DNA of 64,000 nucleotides from Amia ocellicauda (GCF_036373705.1 NC_089855.1:5208501-5272500); one strand, 5' to 3'; shown: positions 29,974-54,758, counted from the first letter of the stretch. The notes: a model not told the origin generated them from the letters alone. Translations and numbers: made by a program.

Positions 29974-32733
29974 TTATGAAGTTGCAGGGCCGCTTCCCGT
30001 TCCTTCCTCTCCCTGCTCATCCGGCACACTGTCTTCCTGGAGGGCCTCCTGGGCCGCAGGCGTCTCGCTGTCCTGGGGGGCTGTCTCACCCTCTCCTTCT
30101 GAGTTTTTCCCTGAATCTGCCGACGAGCTCCCACTTGGTGACCTGCTCCTGCTCTTCTTCCTATTCTTCTTTTTCTTCTTCTTCTTCCCCTTCTTTTTCT
30201 TGCTCTTCTTTACGTGTTTGTGGCCAGGGCTCTTGCTCTTGGAGTGCTTGTCCCTCGCTCGCTCTGGGCTTCCGCCACTCCCGCTCCTCTTCGCTCGCCT
30301 CAGAGACGGCTCTCCGGCACGGGACGCCCCCTCCCCGCTGGGGCTCCTGGATCCCGACTTCCGCACGGAGGGCCGTGACTTGGACTCCGCGTGCAAGCCC
30401 CTCCGCCTGGCTCTCTCTCTGCTCCGGGAGCGGGATGGGCTCCTGCCCTTGGACCGGTGCCGCTCCCTGCTGTGCGACCTCCTGCGCTCCCTGCTCCGGG
30501 ATCTCCGCCTCCTGCTCCTCTCGGGGCTGCTGGAGCACTGGCGCCGTCTCCTCTCCCGGCTCCTGCTCCGGTACCCGCTGCGGCGCCGGTCCGACTCCCC
30601 GTTGCGCCGGTGGGAGCCGTCGGGGCTGCGGCTGTACCGTCTCCGGGACCGGTCCCTACGCTCCGAAAAGCGCCCGGTGAACTGGCTGCCCCGGTCAGGG
30701 GACATGTGCAGGTCCCGGTCCGCCTCCCAGAACTGGTTCCCGGGGTTCCTGTACACGTGCAGGAAGTTGCAGTGCTTGCCCCTCGGACACTTGTGCCTGT
30801 CGAAGAGGCCTGAGAAAAGGACAGAAGCATTTTTTGGAGTTGCTGTTGTTCTGCAGCCTGGTGCATTATAGACACGCTACAGGCCGAGGTTATGGCTGTA
30901 TTGGTCTGCTTACCACATATGGCCATCTTCCACCGAGTCACCGGGGAGAACTCGCACTGCAGCTGTTTCCCTGCATACCAGCGGCCATTAAACTGCATGA
31001 AGGCCTCCCTGCACTCATCCTCCCTGCACACAAACCACAGCACACACCCTGGTCACACACCTGCCACACTGGGGCGACACCAGCAACACACAGGGAGGAT
31101 TTAAAAGCTCCAGAAATTCACAGTAAAGCCCCAATTTAATCAAAACATGCCTCATGAAAGAGCAGGACATACATCATTAGATCATATTTCTAATTCATTA
31201 ATGAAAGTGTGTGCATTGATGTTCTTTTCTTAAAAACAGAAGTCTTTTCCTATAATCATTCACAAGCAGATGCCAAGTTTTATGATGAGAAGACTGGTTC
31301 TTACACACCAAAACACAGCACATTTCACTGGCACATGCACTCTCTTCCCCTGGCTTCACACACTGAATAGACCCCCTTCAGAGAGACACTTACGTTTCAT
31401 ACTGTACGTACACGTTTCCTCTCAAGTGGGGCTCAAAGTTGCAGCTCACCTGAAACGAAAGCCACCATGAATGTGCAGTGATATCCCCGGCACACCCAGG
31501 ACTGTAGCTGTAGGTATTCAGGGTAATGTAAGTAGATGGATTATGAACTGGTTGATGTATAGGAAACAGAGGGTCGATTAGAGGAGTCACTTCTAACTGG
31601 AGTGAGGTTGTTAGTGGAGTTCCACAGGGATCAGTACTAGTACCTTTGCTTTTTCTAATCTATATTAATGATCTGGACTCTGGGATAGTTAGCAAACTTG
31701 TCAAATTTGCAGATGATACTAAAATAGGTGGCTCAGCAGATACAATCTCGGCAGCACAGGCTATTCAAAGTGAGTTAGATAACATTCAGTTGTGGGCGAC
31801 ACCTGGCAGATGAAATTCAATGTGGACAAGTGCAAGGTATTACATGCAGGTAACAAAAATGTCCACTATAACTACACTATGGGAGGAATAGAACTAGATG
31901 AAGTATCACATGAGAAAGACCTAGGAGTCTATGTGGACTCCTCACTTTCTCCATCCAAACAATGTGGGGAAGCAATAAAAAAGGCAAACACAATGCTAGG
32001 GTATATTGTCAAAAGTGTAGAATTGAGAACAAGGGCAGTGATGTTCAGACTGTACAATGCACTAGTTAGAGCTCATCTGGATACTGTGGACAGTTCTGGG
32101 CTCCACACTTCAAGAAAGATATCGCTGCTCTAGAGGCAGTTCAGAGGAGAGCAACCAGACTTATTCCAGGTCTGAAGGGAAAGTCCTACTGAGAGACTGA
32201 GGACCTGAACCTTTTCACCCTGGAACAGAGGAGACTACGTAGGGACTTGATACAAGTCTTCAAAATCATGAAAGACATCGACCACATCAAACCAGAGGAG
32301 CTTTTCCAGATCAGCAGGGACACTCGCACCCGGGGACACAAATGGAAATTGGGCTTCAAGGCATTCAAGACAGAAAACAGGAGACACTTCTTCACACAGA
32401 GAGGCGTCACAATCTGAACAAACTCCCCAGCGATGTGGCTGAAGAGACAATGTGGGAACATTCGAAAACAGACTGGATAGGATCCTTGATCACTTAGTTA
32501 TTAATGGACACCAAACGAGCACGATGGGGCGAATGGGCTCCTCTCGATTGGACACTGTCTTATTAACATATTTGCCTAACAACAGTAACATCTTCCTTTC
32601 CGATAAGATTCCCAAAAGATAGATTTGTAATTTGTTTTATTAAAAAGAAGTCCGATAGAAATCATATTTACTACTATAAGGCAAAAAATAAATCCTCTCT
32701 CGGTTTTTGCAGGGCAGGGTTGGGGTCACTTCC

Positions 32734-32767
<34 letters not shown>

Positions 32768-35700
32768 GATCGGCTCCAGCAGTGAGGTTACCTTGAACTG
32801 CAGCACCTTCCCCACGTTGCTGAACTCTGGGAGCACGTCTTCATAGAATTCCAGAAACTGCTGCTGCACCTCCTCCTCGCTGTACTCCAGGCTGGCGTCC
32901 GTGTCGTAGTCATCACGGCGACTCTGATCCATGCCGAAGTTCACAAACATGCCCCTGATCATCAGCGTGGTGCTGGCGGCCGGGTGGACGTGCTTCCGAG
33001 AGCATCTGGAGGGAACATGAACATCCACACTGAGCCTTCTCAAAGCATGTGAGTTTCACAGCAACATTTGGCCGATACATTGCGTTCAAACTGACGTACA
33101 GGGACTAATTGCTGTGCAGTCAATCATCACAGTACTTTCATTTATATCACCTGTAGAAACAAGGAAGTTAAGTAACTTGTTTAGGGTCAAACATGGTCAG
33201 TCACAGAGGTAATCAGACCATTACTTTACACACTAAACCACCTGGCCTCAATACATCCATCCATAAATAAACAAACAGGTTAACAATTCACCAAAGTCAC
33301 ACTGATAATAAACCAAGCAATGCCATACCTGTCTCCAAACCTGCAGGCTCCTGTCTTGATGAAGAAAGGACAGTTGGCCCTGTCTTTCTCTGTGCCATAA
33401 TCCTGCGGGGCTTCAGGATTGTGCCACCTACCACCGTTCTCCAGCTGTCCCGCAACACACAAAGAAAATGAAACCCCAAAGTCAATTCTGTCATAAAATC
33501 TTGAGTCAGTGTCATCACAGTTATCACTCTGTTTAAAACACCGGCAGCATAAAAGCGGTTTGTGTGAAAGTGAGGTAAATCTGAAGTAGAATGAGGTGAA
33601 CTAAAACTTTAAGCCACCTAAAAACAGGATGTTTACTTTTCCAGCACTAATGAAAAGTCTGTTACATTATAACACAGAGCAGCTTTATACATACCTGACT
33701 TTCAGCTTCGTCCAGCATTTTCTGTACTGCCTCCTATAAATGGTGCAAACACAGGACTGGTAAAAAGCCTGCAGTGAGCTAGGAGGTATCTGTCAACCTT
33801 TGTTAAGAACACATTTGTAGCAGACAGTCGGGGGATAAGTTACAATACATACATTTCTGTTATGCGGTGGAATATAAAATCTCATTATCGTATATATTCA
33901 TTGGTCTGTGACAGACAATTGTATCAATGCCATACGACACACATTACAGACGAGACCCATAAAATAGAATCCCGTGTTTTAGAAACTAATATCTTGGCAA
34001 CATCCCTCGCTTTATTTAAGCAAATTTAAAAAAATGATTGAATAACATGCAAAATCTCACAATGCCAGCATCCATTTTCAGAATATTTAATAAGGTTTTA
34101 GCATCATAAGCACCCACTGATTTGAATGTAAAAAACATTATCTTTCAAAAGAATTTCAGTACAGTTGCACAGTCTCAATCATCTAAATCTTTATCGTATG
34201 TGGTTTTCCCTTTGACTTTCAAATCACATCCCCAATCAGAATGCAATAAAGAGAAAACCGCATAATCAGGTTTGGGCATTTCAAATTCACACTCAAACAC
34301 GTATTCACGGAAAAGACAGCATCATTATGAAGGTTGCTTCTTAAGCCGCTTTACCTAACATTATAACAAACAGTTTTGTTCCCGAAATCAATTATTTTTC
34401 TATGAAGACAAAAAAAAGATACATCCTCCTCCTGTGGAAGCAGGTGATCTGCAGTACTGTACCTTTTTGCGTGTTTCTCAGTTAAGGAAGATGAGGAATA
34501 AATTAACGAACAACTCATGAAATAAAGAATTTCAGGAAATACACAGGAAAGCATTCTGATATTCTTGTAATGTACCTTTGACGGCCACTCTTAAGTATGA
34601 AAACATTTATATAATCCACTGTTATTTTCATAAACATCACACTTTAAATAAGAAAAAAATAAAGATCTGGTATTTCATGCCTAAATTAAATTAATGACTG
34701 ACTAGAAAAGGTGCTCCATTTCAGCCAGGGAACTAAATGAAAGAGGATATGTTGCTCTTTCTCTATCCTCCTAGAGCAGGAATCACCTCTCTGTCTCTCT
34801 TCTCCTGCTGTTTCTGCTCTAAGGCTTCCTGCTCCTTCTTCTGTTGTCCATCCCACTCTTCCTTTATTCTCCTCTGCAGAAAGAGAAAGAAAGATACAGG
34901 ACAGGTTAACATTCATTTACAGAGTTCTCACATTAAAACAACATCCCGCTTTCCCCTGCAAATGCAATTCATTCTTTGATTTAAGGATGCCTCTCACAAC
35001 TACAAAAAAGTAAATATATTAGTCATCTAATACTTTCTCTATATTCCCAGAACATTTAGTAGTAATGTTCAGTTACTGAGCAGCTTTCAGTGTCTCTCTT
35101 AAACCTCTACGCCACAGTGAGGAGTTTCTGAATTGTACCTCCTCTTCCTCCTTTTTCCTCATCGCTGCCTCTTCTCTCTCCCGGTTCTGCTGGAACTGCT
35201 CCTGAGCGATCCTCTCCCTCTCCAGCCATTCCAGGTGCAGTCGCTGCCTGCATACAGCACAGATCCCATTTAACCCCTCATAACTAATCACAGATCTATC
35301 AAGGTCTGTGAAATCAGCAGTAGGAGAAATTAGATGATATAGATCTGTATCACTGCACAGTAAATGCAGAAAACAAACACCACCTTTGAGATGCATCTCT
35401 GTGGAAAAAGACATAGGATACATACCTTTCTTCCTCGGCTTTCCTCTCCTCATCATCATCAGCAGCATCTTGCAAAGTCTCATCCTCTCCATCCTCTTCT
35501 GCTAACTCTGCAGGGACAGAAAGGGCAGGATTTCCTATGTGCTGCTTTGGGAAACCGCAGGCATGACATAGTATTGGTGGGAAGCGTGACACTTCTGTAG
35601 ACACACAGTGCCCAAAAATGAAACCCTCTCTTCTGTTTCCTATCCATTAAAAACAAAAAGATAACCGATACCTGAATCTCTCAGCTTCGCCAATTCTTGT

Positions 35701-36032
35701 CGCTTCTTTTTTCTCCTCTCTTTCTTTAAGGCGGCTCGACGTTGCTTGTGGCTACACGGGGAGGGAAAGTCGTTGCCGTTATTTGTATGTGTGTGTATAT
35801 TGTATCTGCATTCAAATATGTATGTAGCAGCAGTAAATAATGTGGCAACTGAACCACTTCACTAAAGCAATACGTGACGACCCAGATGGCTCTACGTGAT
35901 TATTGTATCTGTGACTGATAACGCACCCCATTATTTATAGGACACTTGTGAATATGTGCTATAAAGCGCTTTATTTACAGTTCAAACATACCTCAATCCC
36001 GAATTTCCCTGCGCTACCACGGGCGCCGCCAT
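29974..36032 (-). CDS. ZRSR2: U2AF35-related minor-spliceosome factor ZRSR2
   Basis: ZRSR2 is a nuclear splicing factor that recognises the 3' splice site, chiefly of U12-type introns. Minus-strand coding exons: 35992-36032, 35672-35751, 35426-35507, 35139-35247, 34787-34873, 33695-33733, 33329-33444, 32792-33005, 31394-31449, 30914-31023, 29974-30809. They sum to 1770 nt, 589 residues in one frame. The start is [12 protein letters not shown]. Residues about 14-150 are a charged, probably helical region. Zinc finger 1 is C171-x8-C180-x5-C186-x3-H190; an RRM of the UHM type follows ([19 protein letters not shown]); zinc finger 2 is C311-x7-C319-x5-C325-x3-H329. The tail from about 345 is a long RS domain with a lysine-rich block and an acidic C-terminus, about 100 residues longer overall than human ZRSR2 (482). 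All introns are GT-AG. It is head to head with RBBP7. Confidence 0.95.
31506..32560 (+). mobile_element. CR1/L2-like LINE, about 1.05-kb 3' copy in a ZRSR2 intron
   Basis: This 5'-truncated LINE copy lies antisense to ZRSR2 between its exons 8 and 9. It encodes reverse transcriptase palm/thumb pieces: the FADDT active-site box, [13 protein letters not shown], and [11 protein letters not shown] at about 31919-31957, which is typical of the CR1/L2 group. Frameshifts and stops disrupt it. Its 3' end has the block gcgaatgggctcctctcgat. It is very similar to the copy at 47378 and starts at the same element position. Confidence 0.88.
32736..32764. repeat. Poly(T) run of 29 bases in a ZRSR2 intron
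   Basis: An uninterrupted 29-T run lies 27 bp inside the intron from the exon 8 donor (cut at 32791/32792). On the ZRSR2 sense strand it is poly(A), possibly the tail of an old retroposon; no body was recognised. Confidence 0.85.
33148..33250 (-). mobile_element. Possible MIR/CORE-SINE remnant in a ZRSR2 intron
   Basis: The segment containing GAAGTTAAGTAACTTGTTTA and GGTCAAACATGGTCAGTCAC resembles the reverse complement of the MIR core (gtgaccttgggcaagttacttaac). The match is partial and diverged; it could also be another CORE-SINE or a SINE tail. Confidence 0.45.
33734..34786 (-). other. ZRSR2: Large ZRSR2 intron, no recognised content
   Basis: This AT-rich intron between coding exons 5 and 6 shows no ORF, repeat family or structured RNA that I can support. 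Confidence 0.6.
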
Positions 36033-37180
36033 TTTAAGTTCCGTGTCGTCACATCCGGCTACAGGTGACGACAGTTCCTGTATGAAGGTGTTCCAGTGAA
36101 ATGTCCTCCGTGCGGCGCTTCTCGTTCTTTCGGTTCCTATAAGATAAAAAGTCAAAATATCTTACATGCAATAACTTTTATTTAACCTTCAGTCACGCTT
36201 CCCCACACAGATAAGGACCCTGATGATCCAACACTTACACAATAACCTTCATCTCCTTTCAGTTACAATTAAACAATTAATGTGTTTCTTTAAGAAGTTT
36301 GATTTATGAATGTAACATTGTTCTATACATCATGAATGTGACATCTTTGTTTTCATGTATAAAATAAAACATTATATCTGCAGCTTGTAGCATTCAAGTG
36401 AGTATGAATAATAAAACACATTTCTGACCAAAATTTTCTGATAATGAATCAACCGAACAATAGATGTATAATACCTTCTGTTTCGTTGTTACAAAAACTA
36501 CACAAAAATGAAATATCAGGGTAATATTGACTGATTAATTAGTGGGGACAATCTTATGCATAATATTAAAACTAAATTCACTAACTTTATTATTAATACA
36601 ATATTGTAGAGGAAGGGACCAGGATAAATGCCTATTGATGTTGCAAATTCTTACATATAGCTTATATATAAGTACACATTCAAGACCAACACCAACCCAT
36701 CTCTGAGCAGGAAGAACTTGGCCAAGACATGAATGAATATACACTACTGCATGTCCACTATATTCAATTATATGCATTTAAAGTATATGCAAATAACACA
36801 GACGATGCAGTTACATTTAAGGACTGTAAAGATCAGCCCATCAAGTTCACCCTTAATATAGCATCCTTTCTGTTTACAATACAGTTCAAATCGCCTGCAC
36901 TGTACATGGGCCTCAGTGACAGCTGTCAGCGCTTCGGCCATGGCGGAGCACCAGAGCGCATGCGCACAGCCGGGGTCTTGTGTCAGGCAGCGCGCAGGCG
37001 CACTGTCTCTCTCCGGCGGCTCTCGGCGCGGATTGCAAGAGAAACACGGGAAGCAGAAACAGATGGTCGGATTGAATCTGTGACTTCGCACATAAAGAGA
37101 GCGGGCGGAGTTGTTTTCCGTCGGCGCCGTGTTTTGACTGTCGAAACCGAAGCGTACTCGTCTCCACCGAGGACCGAGCA
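36033..37180. promoter_or_regulatory. Divergent promoter region of ZRSR2 and RBBP7
   Basis: The two start codons are 1148 bp apart in head-to-head orientation. On the ZRSR2 side the start codon sits in AAAATGGCGGC (minus strand, 36026-36036), a YY1-type element, with ETS-like (acatccggct) and CRE-like (gtgacg) motifs at 36045-36080. The middle (about 36150-36880) is AT-rich with no feature seen. The RBBP7 side (36890-37180) is a CpG island without a TATA box. These look like two separate TATA-less promoters rather than one compact bidirectional one. Confidence 0.6.
36956..37002 (+). promoter_or_regulatory. RBBP7: Pair of NRF1-type sites upstream of RBBP7
   Basis: GCGCATGCGC (36956-36965) is a perfect palindromic NRF1 core. 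A close variant, GCGCAGGCGCA, follows at 36992-37002. They lie 180-225 bp upstream of the RBBP7 start codon in its CpG island. Confidence 0.55.
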
Positions 37181-42834
<5,654 letters not shown>

Positions 42835-43371
42835 CGGCTGCCGCGCCCCTGGCCGGGTGGCAGCCAGCGCCAGGGAGAGCCGCAGCTCTGGCCTCTCCAC
42901 CCGGCCCTCCGTGTAGATACACCGGCCTCCTCTCCATGCTCCAGCGTTAGGGTGTAGCTCATCAAAGCGGTCCCCATTATATTTTTCTATCGGAAGCGGC
43001 AGTTTGACACTGGCGTGGCCCGTGCCTCCAGGCAGCGGAGTCGGTACGGACGTGGTTTTTTTGTTGTTGTGAGGAAAAAATAAATAAAAAAATACTTTTG
43101 TGAATTTCAAATAGCGATGGAAAGCATTGAATCACACATCATGGCAGTAATGCTTTTTCATTTTCCAAAGATGTATTACCACACCAGCGCATTTTGCCAT
43201 ATTACCCTTATTTAAGAGCGCGTTTGACGCCGGGCCCGGCTGCCACGACTCCAGCCCTGTCCACAGGGAGAGAGGTGGCAGTGAACTCTTCTGGCATGGT
43301 AACCTTAAATTCCCTCTTTACTTTGTACTTTTTTTTTTGTTCCATTTTGTGCAAAATATGGTATAAAATGC

Positions 43372-43377
43372 AATAAA
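43372..43377 (+). terminator. RBBP7: Poly(A) signal of RBBP7
   Basis: AATAAA about 540 bp after the stop codon, followed by a T-rich stretch. It closes a compact 3' UTR (42835 to about 43395). Confidence 0.7.
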
Positions 43378-43395
43378 CTTTTTGTATTAACTTTT

Positions 43396-46300
43396 AAAAC
43401 GTCAAAGCTTTGATTTTCTTCCACTGGGAAATACGCCGAAGGAGTTCAGTAATATGGAGTGGTAAGTGTTCAGAGATTATAGTTTTATAGAAAGTAAGTT
43501 TTAATACTCTTAGGGTACCTTTTACTGTCAGCATTTTTAGATTGTTTCTATAAAACACTGGTCATAGAAATGAGTTCATAGCTGTAACTTGTATCATTTG
43601 AAATCCTAAAAGTGCATTCATGAAAGTAAAAGAAAATAATCAGTAAACACCAGTTTAATTGGCTCTGTACAGAATAGAAGTTGACACGTTCACAATCTTG
43701 GAAAAAAAACTACAAAATGTTTTATTGAAAAGCAAGACAGGACTATCAGAACATCTTACAATCTCTCTTGATGGGACTTGGGCTTTAACTTTAGAAAATA
43801 AAGCTTTTTTTCTTCTTGTGAAAAGCATAAAGTTGGTTTCTGCCTCATTTTCTTTCACAGTTAGTCTCATATACAACCTGTAGAGGTAGATTTCTTGCAT
43901 AACCTGAGAGTCAAACTGTGGCGTTGCCAAAACGGAGGAAAGTAAAGACACTGAAAACAGTCGAAGCATTACAGCGCGGATGTCAGTACCGTGGATAAAC
44001 GCACAGCCGCCTCTGTACACACAAAAGAGCTTTCTGATTAAGTACATCACAGCATAACATTTAAAAACAATTTCACACGTAAAGCAGGACAGGTTCTACA
44101 TAGAAATACAAAAATAAATTGCAACAACATGATGGCAAGACTTTTTTCTTGTACAGGTTGGATAATAACTTGTATTTATGAGTTACAACAGAAGTATAGA
44201 GGCCACAGTGAAGCTCAGTGAGCACTCGGCTCTTCTGCAGCCGTTTAAGGAGTCCTTTACATTCACATTATTCATTAAAATCAAAATATTGCTTCCAGAA
44301 CCACGGTGATAATATTGTTGGCTGTCTGTGTGTTATAAAGCCACCTCTGAAATTGGTTTCATGTCACTCAGACCATCCTTTGTTATTTTTATGCATTGAT
44401 AAACTTTTTTTTTTTATGTCTCACTCATCCTTACATATTTAATACATGTTACTCAATAAACATGTATAATTTACTCCAATTCCACGTGTTTCTTTCATTT
44501 TCTACAAGCATGGGAAATTCAGGTTTAAAGGTCCTGTTCAAAATAAAACATCACATTCTTTAGACTCTGATGGAACTCTGAAAATAATTTAATCTTTCTA
44601 GATAAATATAGGCAGTAAAGTTTGTTAAACTGGCAAAAACACTTTTTTTTGTTTGTTTTTAAGAGTGAAATCAGAAGTGTTTTCATAACACACTTGACTG
44701 TCTGGATGTTATAATACACACATTTCAGTAGCTGAATGCCAGGCTGAGGATCAAGCTGTAGGAAGAAGTCCCTGTGTAATGCTCTGGAAAAAATATCATA
44801 TATATATATAAGAAATGCTGGTGCTCGGAGCAAGAGGAATTATTTGACAGTATGTCTTGCATGAATTCAGCTTGGTTCTTACATACCTTCTATTGCACAC
44901 AACACACTTTAAATCTATTCTGCAGTAGTAGGTGAGAGTTTCAAGGGCTTCTTTCTTTCTTCTTCTCACTTAACACTGCTTACTTTGGCCGTTAAACACT
45001 TCTAAAATGACTTGTGTTGCCTACACTTGTTTGCTACATTACTGGTAAAAGCTCACTGAAGATTGATTCCCGTTTCATGCCGTGCATAAATAATAAAGGA
45101 ATCTAAAGTCATCTTTCTGTACAGACACCAGAGTGGATGCTGTAGTCTAAAAGCATGACTTGGAATAAAGATCTTTAGAATCTGCATGAAAATAGATTTA
45201 TTTGTGTTACTCTACCGTTCTCTCTGTTCTCAAATGCATCCTTTTCACGACAAACACAGTGGCGTCTAAATGCTGGCAATTTAACCGCCCAAAAATATAA
45301 TGCCACGTTAGTCCCATTTCAAAAACAATGAAGATTCAGAATGAAAAGGCTGTGGCAGCTTTTGCATGAAGATTACCCTGTTCAAAAATGTATCTAAATT
45401 GAGAAAGTGGGGTGCAAGGATCTTGGAAGAATTCCTGTTGAACCCCACATCGGAGGAGTCAGCAGAACGCAGCTGTGATCCCAGCCCTGAGGAGATTGGT
45501 GTGGTTATAAACCCTGTATTACCAGTTCGGTTTTTTGACTGGTTATGAGGATGTATGACTACCGACCAAGTCATTTTGTGCCTCTTCTGTACGGATATTG
45601 TCCAGAATATGACTATTGTCTTTTGAAAAGCAAGGAAAGATACATTCATCAGTCCAGTGTTCCCTGTCATTGGAATCTCTATTGTAAAGTGTTTTTTAAG
45701 CACAATAATGGTGCGGTAATGCAAATATATATATAGAATAATGTGCATTATTGATAAAGGTAAAAAGGTAAATCAGATTCTGTACTTCCAGAAACTGAAC
45801 TTTTATCGATCAGTCATACAATGTAGGTGCTGTACATAAGCAGCCACTAAATCCGGCTCAAATGTACTTGAATGTCAGGAAGTTCCTAAAAATAAAAGCA
45901 CCTGCCTGAGGCCCATGAACAGTTTAAAGTCTGTGTGACTGTCTTTTCAGAGGACAGCAGCTTCTCCACACTGTTAGCACAACCGATCGGGTCAAGAAGC
46001 CACATTTTGGAAAGAACATTAATGGGGAATGTTTTAAAGTGACTCTGAACTATATTCTGTTAAATTTTAAAGGGAATGTCGTTGAGAAAATGTTTCATGG
46101 CGCTGTCGGAGGCTTCAGAGGGTTTTAGTCAATATCGGAATGAGACCATAGTCATCCCAGCTGTCTTGCAGGGATCCAATTTAATCAATTGTGCTGCTTG
46201 AACAACGACGAACTGGATCAAGAAAGTGTGGGGCGAAATACAACCTCTCCATTTCCTGTGCCGAGGAAGGAAATGTTTCCGTTGACAAGACAGTGGTGCG

Positions 46301-46835
46301 ACAAGTCAACGAAGCTCGTAACAGTCCAGTAAAGATCCTGAAAGTCGACGTCTTCGCAGCTTTTGCCTGGGAGAGGTTTCCGTACGAAGCTTTGCAAACC
46401 AAGCTGCTAATCTCATAAAACTCATCCACTTGTGCGAAAGAGGAACGAATCTTAAGAAATATAGCCCTATGCATCAGTCCGTTTCTTAAAAAATAGTTTA
46501 GATTTCTCTGAAATGTTACATCTGTACACTTGTTTCAGCCAGGATGGCCATATCGGAAGGGAAAGTTAATAAAGAATGAGGCAGACGTGCGCAAAACATT
46601 GTGAGAAACAAACTATATATAAAGTAGTCGACTCCAGAGCTGCCGAGTCACAGTTTGAACCACATTAAATTTCCTAAGAAAATACAGGTGTGGTAGAAAA
46701 TGAAGTAAGAAATCCTCACCACAAAGCCAATAATTACCAATAAGAGCAAATTATAATTACTACTACTATTATTAATTTTATTATTACACAAAAATATATA
46801 CCTCGAGAGAGAGAGAGACACACACACACCCTGGC
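43396..46835 (-). other. TXLNG: Gap between convergent RBBP7 and TXLNG; probably TXLNG 3' UTR
   Basis: No coding exon is supported in this 3.4-kb AT-rich stretch. Minus-strand AATAAA signals occur near the stop (46777-46782) and at 43721-43726. Use of the distal one would give a 3.1-kb 3' UTR covering most of the gap. Short ORFs on both strands show no family resemblance. Confidence 0.4.
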
Positions 46836-53084
<6,249 letters not shown>

Positions 53085-54049
53085 GATGTGACGAAATCAA
53101 GAAGGGGAAACAAATCGAGATGAGAGGGGCGGGGCTTCGGCCGGCGCTGAGACACAATGTTGCTGCTGCTGCTCCACTCGGGCCTGTGGGCATCCGCGAC
53201 CAGGACGCACAGGTGATCCTGCGCTGGGGCATGGCGGTTAGGTGAAATGTGTAACTCTGTCCTGGTTGCAGTAACACTTATTATTCCACACGCTCTCCCC
53301 GAGCACGAAAAGGGACTGCATTGGACTGGATGATATCTGGAGTTTATGAGTTGGGATTGATTTAAAACGTGGCTTGCGTTTTTGATGACACTGGACGTCT
53401 ATGTTGTGAGTTAGACAATCCTACCAGGAGCAGGGTGCGTGCTACTATCTTCCCCACTTCCTCGGCTGACTAGTTGTTGTAATGATTGATGCATCACCTT
53501 ATTATTTAGTGTTTTAAAGGGCACCTCAAAACATGCTGATCAACCTTCCCCAAAAAGGACAAAAACTTACCCAATGGCTGGAACAAAATCCAAATATTGC
53601 TTCCTGCCCTGCTTTCCCCGACAGCACCTGTAGGTCCTACTGTGCAGGACTGTTAGCCTTTGCTTTGCCGTGTTAAGTGGTCCAGGTCTTGGTTCTGTTC
53701 ATGCCCACAATCCAGCTGCAAGGCTCTGTGATGCGTCACTTCACTTGCTGCAGCTGGTGTCTGCTGTGCGGTATTTGTGCTTTGCCGGTTGTGTTGTTTG
53801 CACACAGTGCACATTTCCTTTCCATTGTGACTTTGTACGCTTTCCCGAAGTCTCCATTGTGTCATGCGAGTGACCTTGGATGCATACCGTAATAATATTC
53901 TAACCAAAAAAATACACGGGACGTATTTTTGATAGATCATGAGCTTTTATTTTCCCTGTAGTGTCCTAGGTTTATAAGTTGTTTAAGAAGCCTAATAAGA
54001 ACACAAGAGATGTGGAATCAATTTACACTATAGATTTAGAGAAGGTATG
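53085..54049. other. TXLNG promoter side and unassigned intergenic DNA
   Basis: About 53085-53260 is GC-rich and probably contains the TXLNG 5' UTR and promoter; the ATG lies in a catcATGGCGACG context. No TATA box is seen. From 53260 to 54049 I see no gene, repeat family or RNA. Confidence 0.5.
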
Positions 54050-54051
54050 TA

Positions 54052-54758
54052 CACCGATCAGCCATAACATCATGACCACTGACAGGTGAAGTGAATGACA
54101 CTGATAATCTCGTTATCATGGCACCTGTCAGTGGGTGGGATATATTAGGCAGCAGGTGAACATTTTGTCCTCAAACTTGATGTATTAGAAGCAGGAAAAA
54201 TGGGTCTGCAGTGGTCAGTACCTATCAAAAGTGGTCCAAGGAAGGAAGGATCCAACAGACGAGCTACTGTAGCTCAAATTGCTGAAAAAGTGAATGCTGG
54301 TTCTGATAGAAAGGTGTCAGAACACACAGTGCATCGCAGTTTGTTGCGTATGGGGCTGCGTAGCCACAGACCAGTCAGGGTGCCCATGCTGACCCCTGTC
54401 CACTGCCGAAAGCGCCTACAATGGGCATGTATCAGAACTGGACCACGGGGCAATGGAAGAAGGTGGCCTGGTCTGATGAATCACGAGTTCAAGGTGTTGA
54501 CTTGGCCTCCAAATTCCCCAGATCTCAATCCAATCGAGCATCTGTGGGATGTGCTGGACAAACAAGTCCGATCCATGGAGGCTGCACCTCGGACTTAAAG
54601 GATCTGCTGCTAACGTCTTGGTGCCAGATACCACAGCACACCTTCAGAGGTCTAGTGGAGTCCATGCCTCGACGGGTCAGGGCTGTTTTGGCGGCAAATA
54701 TTACACCTACACCTACACAATATTAGGCAGGTGGTCATAATGTTATGGCTGATCAGTG
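54052..54758 (+). mobile_element. Internally deleted Tc1 transposon with intact ends
   Basis: Terminal inverted repeats of the common fish type (CACCGATCAGCCATAACAT at left, its near complement ending GCTGATCAGTG at right) are flanked by TA duplications at 54050-54051 and 54759-54760. The element is 707 bp where complete relatives are about 1.6 kb. Its body is plus-strand transposase lacking the centre. Confidence 0.9.
54200..54726 (+). pseudogene. Broken Tc1 transposase lacking its central catalytic region
   Basis: The N-terminal helix-turn-helix part (RATVAQIAEKVNAG, HTVHRSLLRMGLRSHRP) runs to the VAWSDES box at about 54460-54480 and then jumps, after a few residues, to a C-terminal piece ([20 protein letters not shown]). 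The segment holding the second catalytic Asp is deleted, and a frameshift puts the final VESMPRRVRAVLAA in another frame. It cannot encode an active enzyme. Confidence 0.9.

Noticed and set aside
29855-30871. A 338-residue plus-strand ORF over the ZRSR2 last exon
   Set aside because: It is the antisense shadow of the GC-rich RS-domain exon; it is low-complexity Ser/Leu/Pro, and the sense frame matches ZRSR2 through its exon junctions.
36940-37084. ATGGCGG upstream of RBBP7 as an alternative start or uORF
   Set aside because: It does not read into the RBBP7 frame and it is not clear that the stretch is transcribed.
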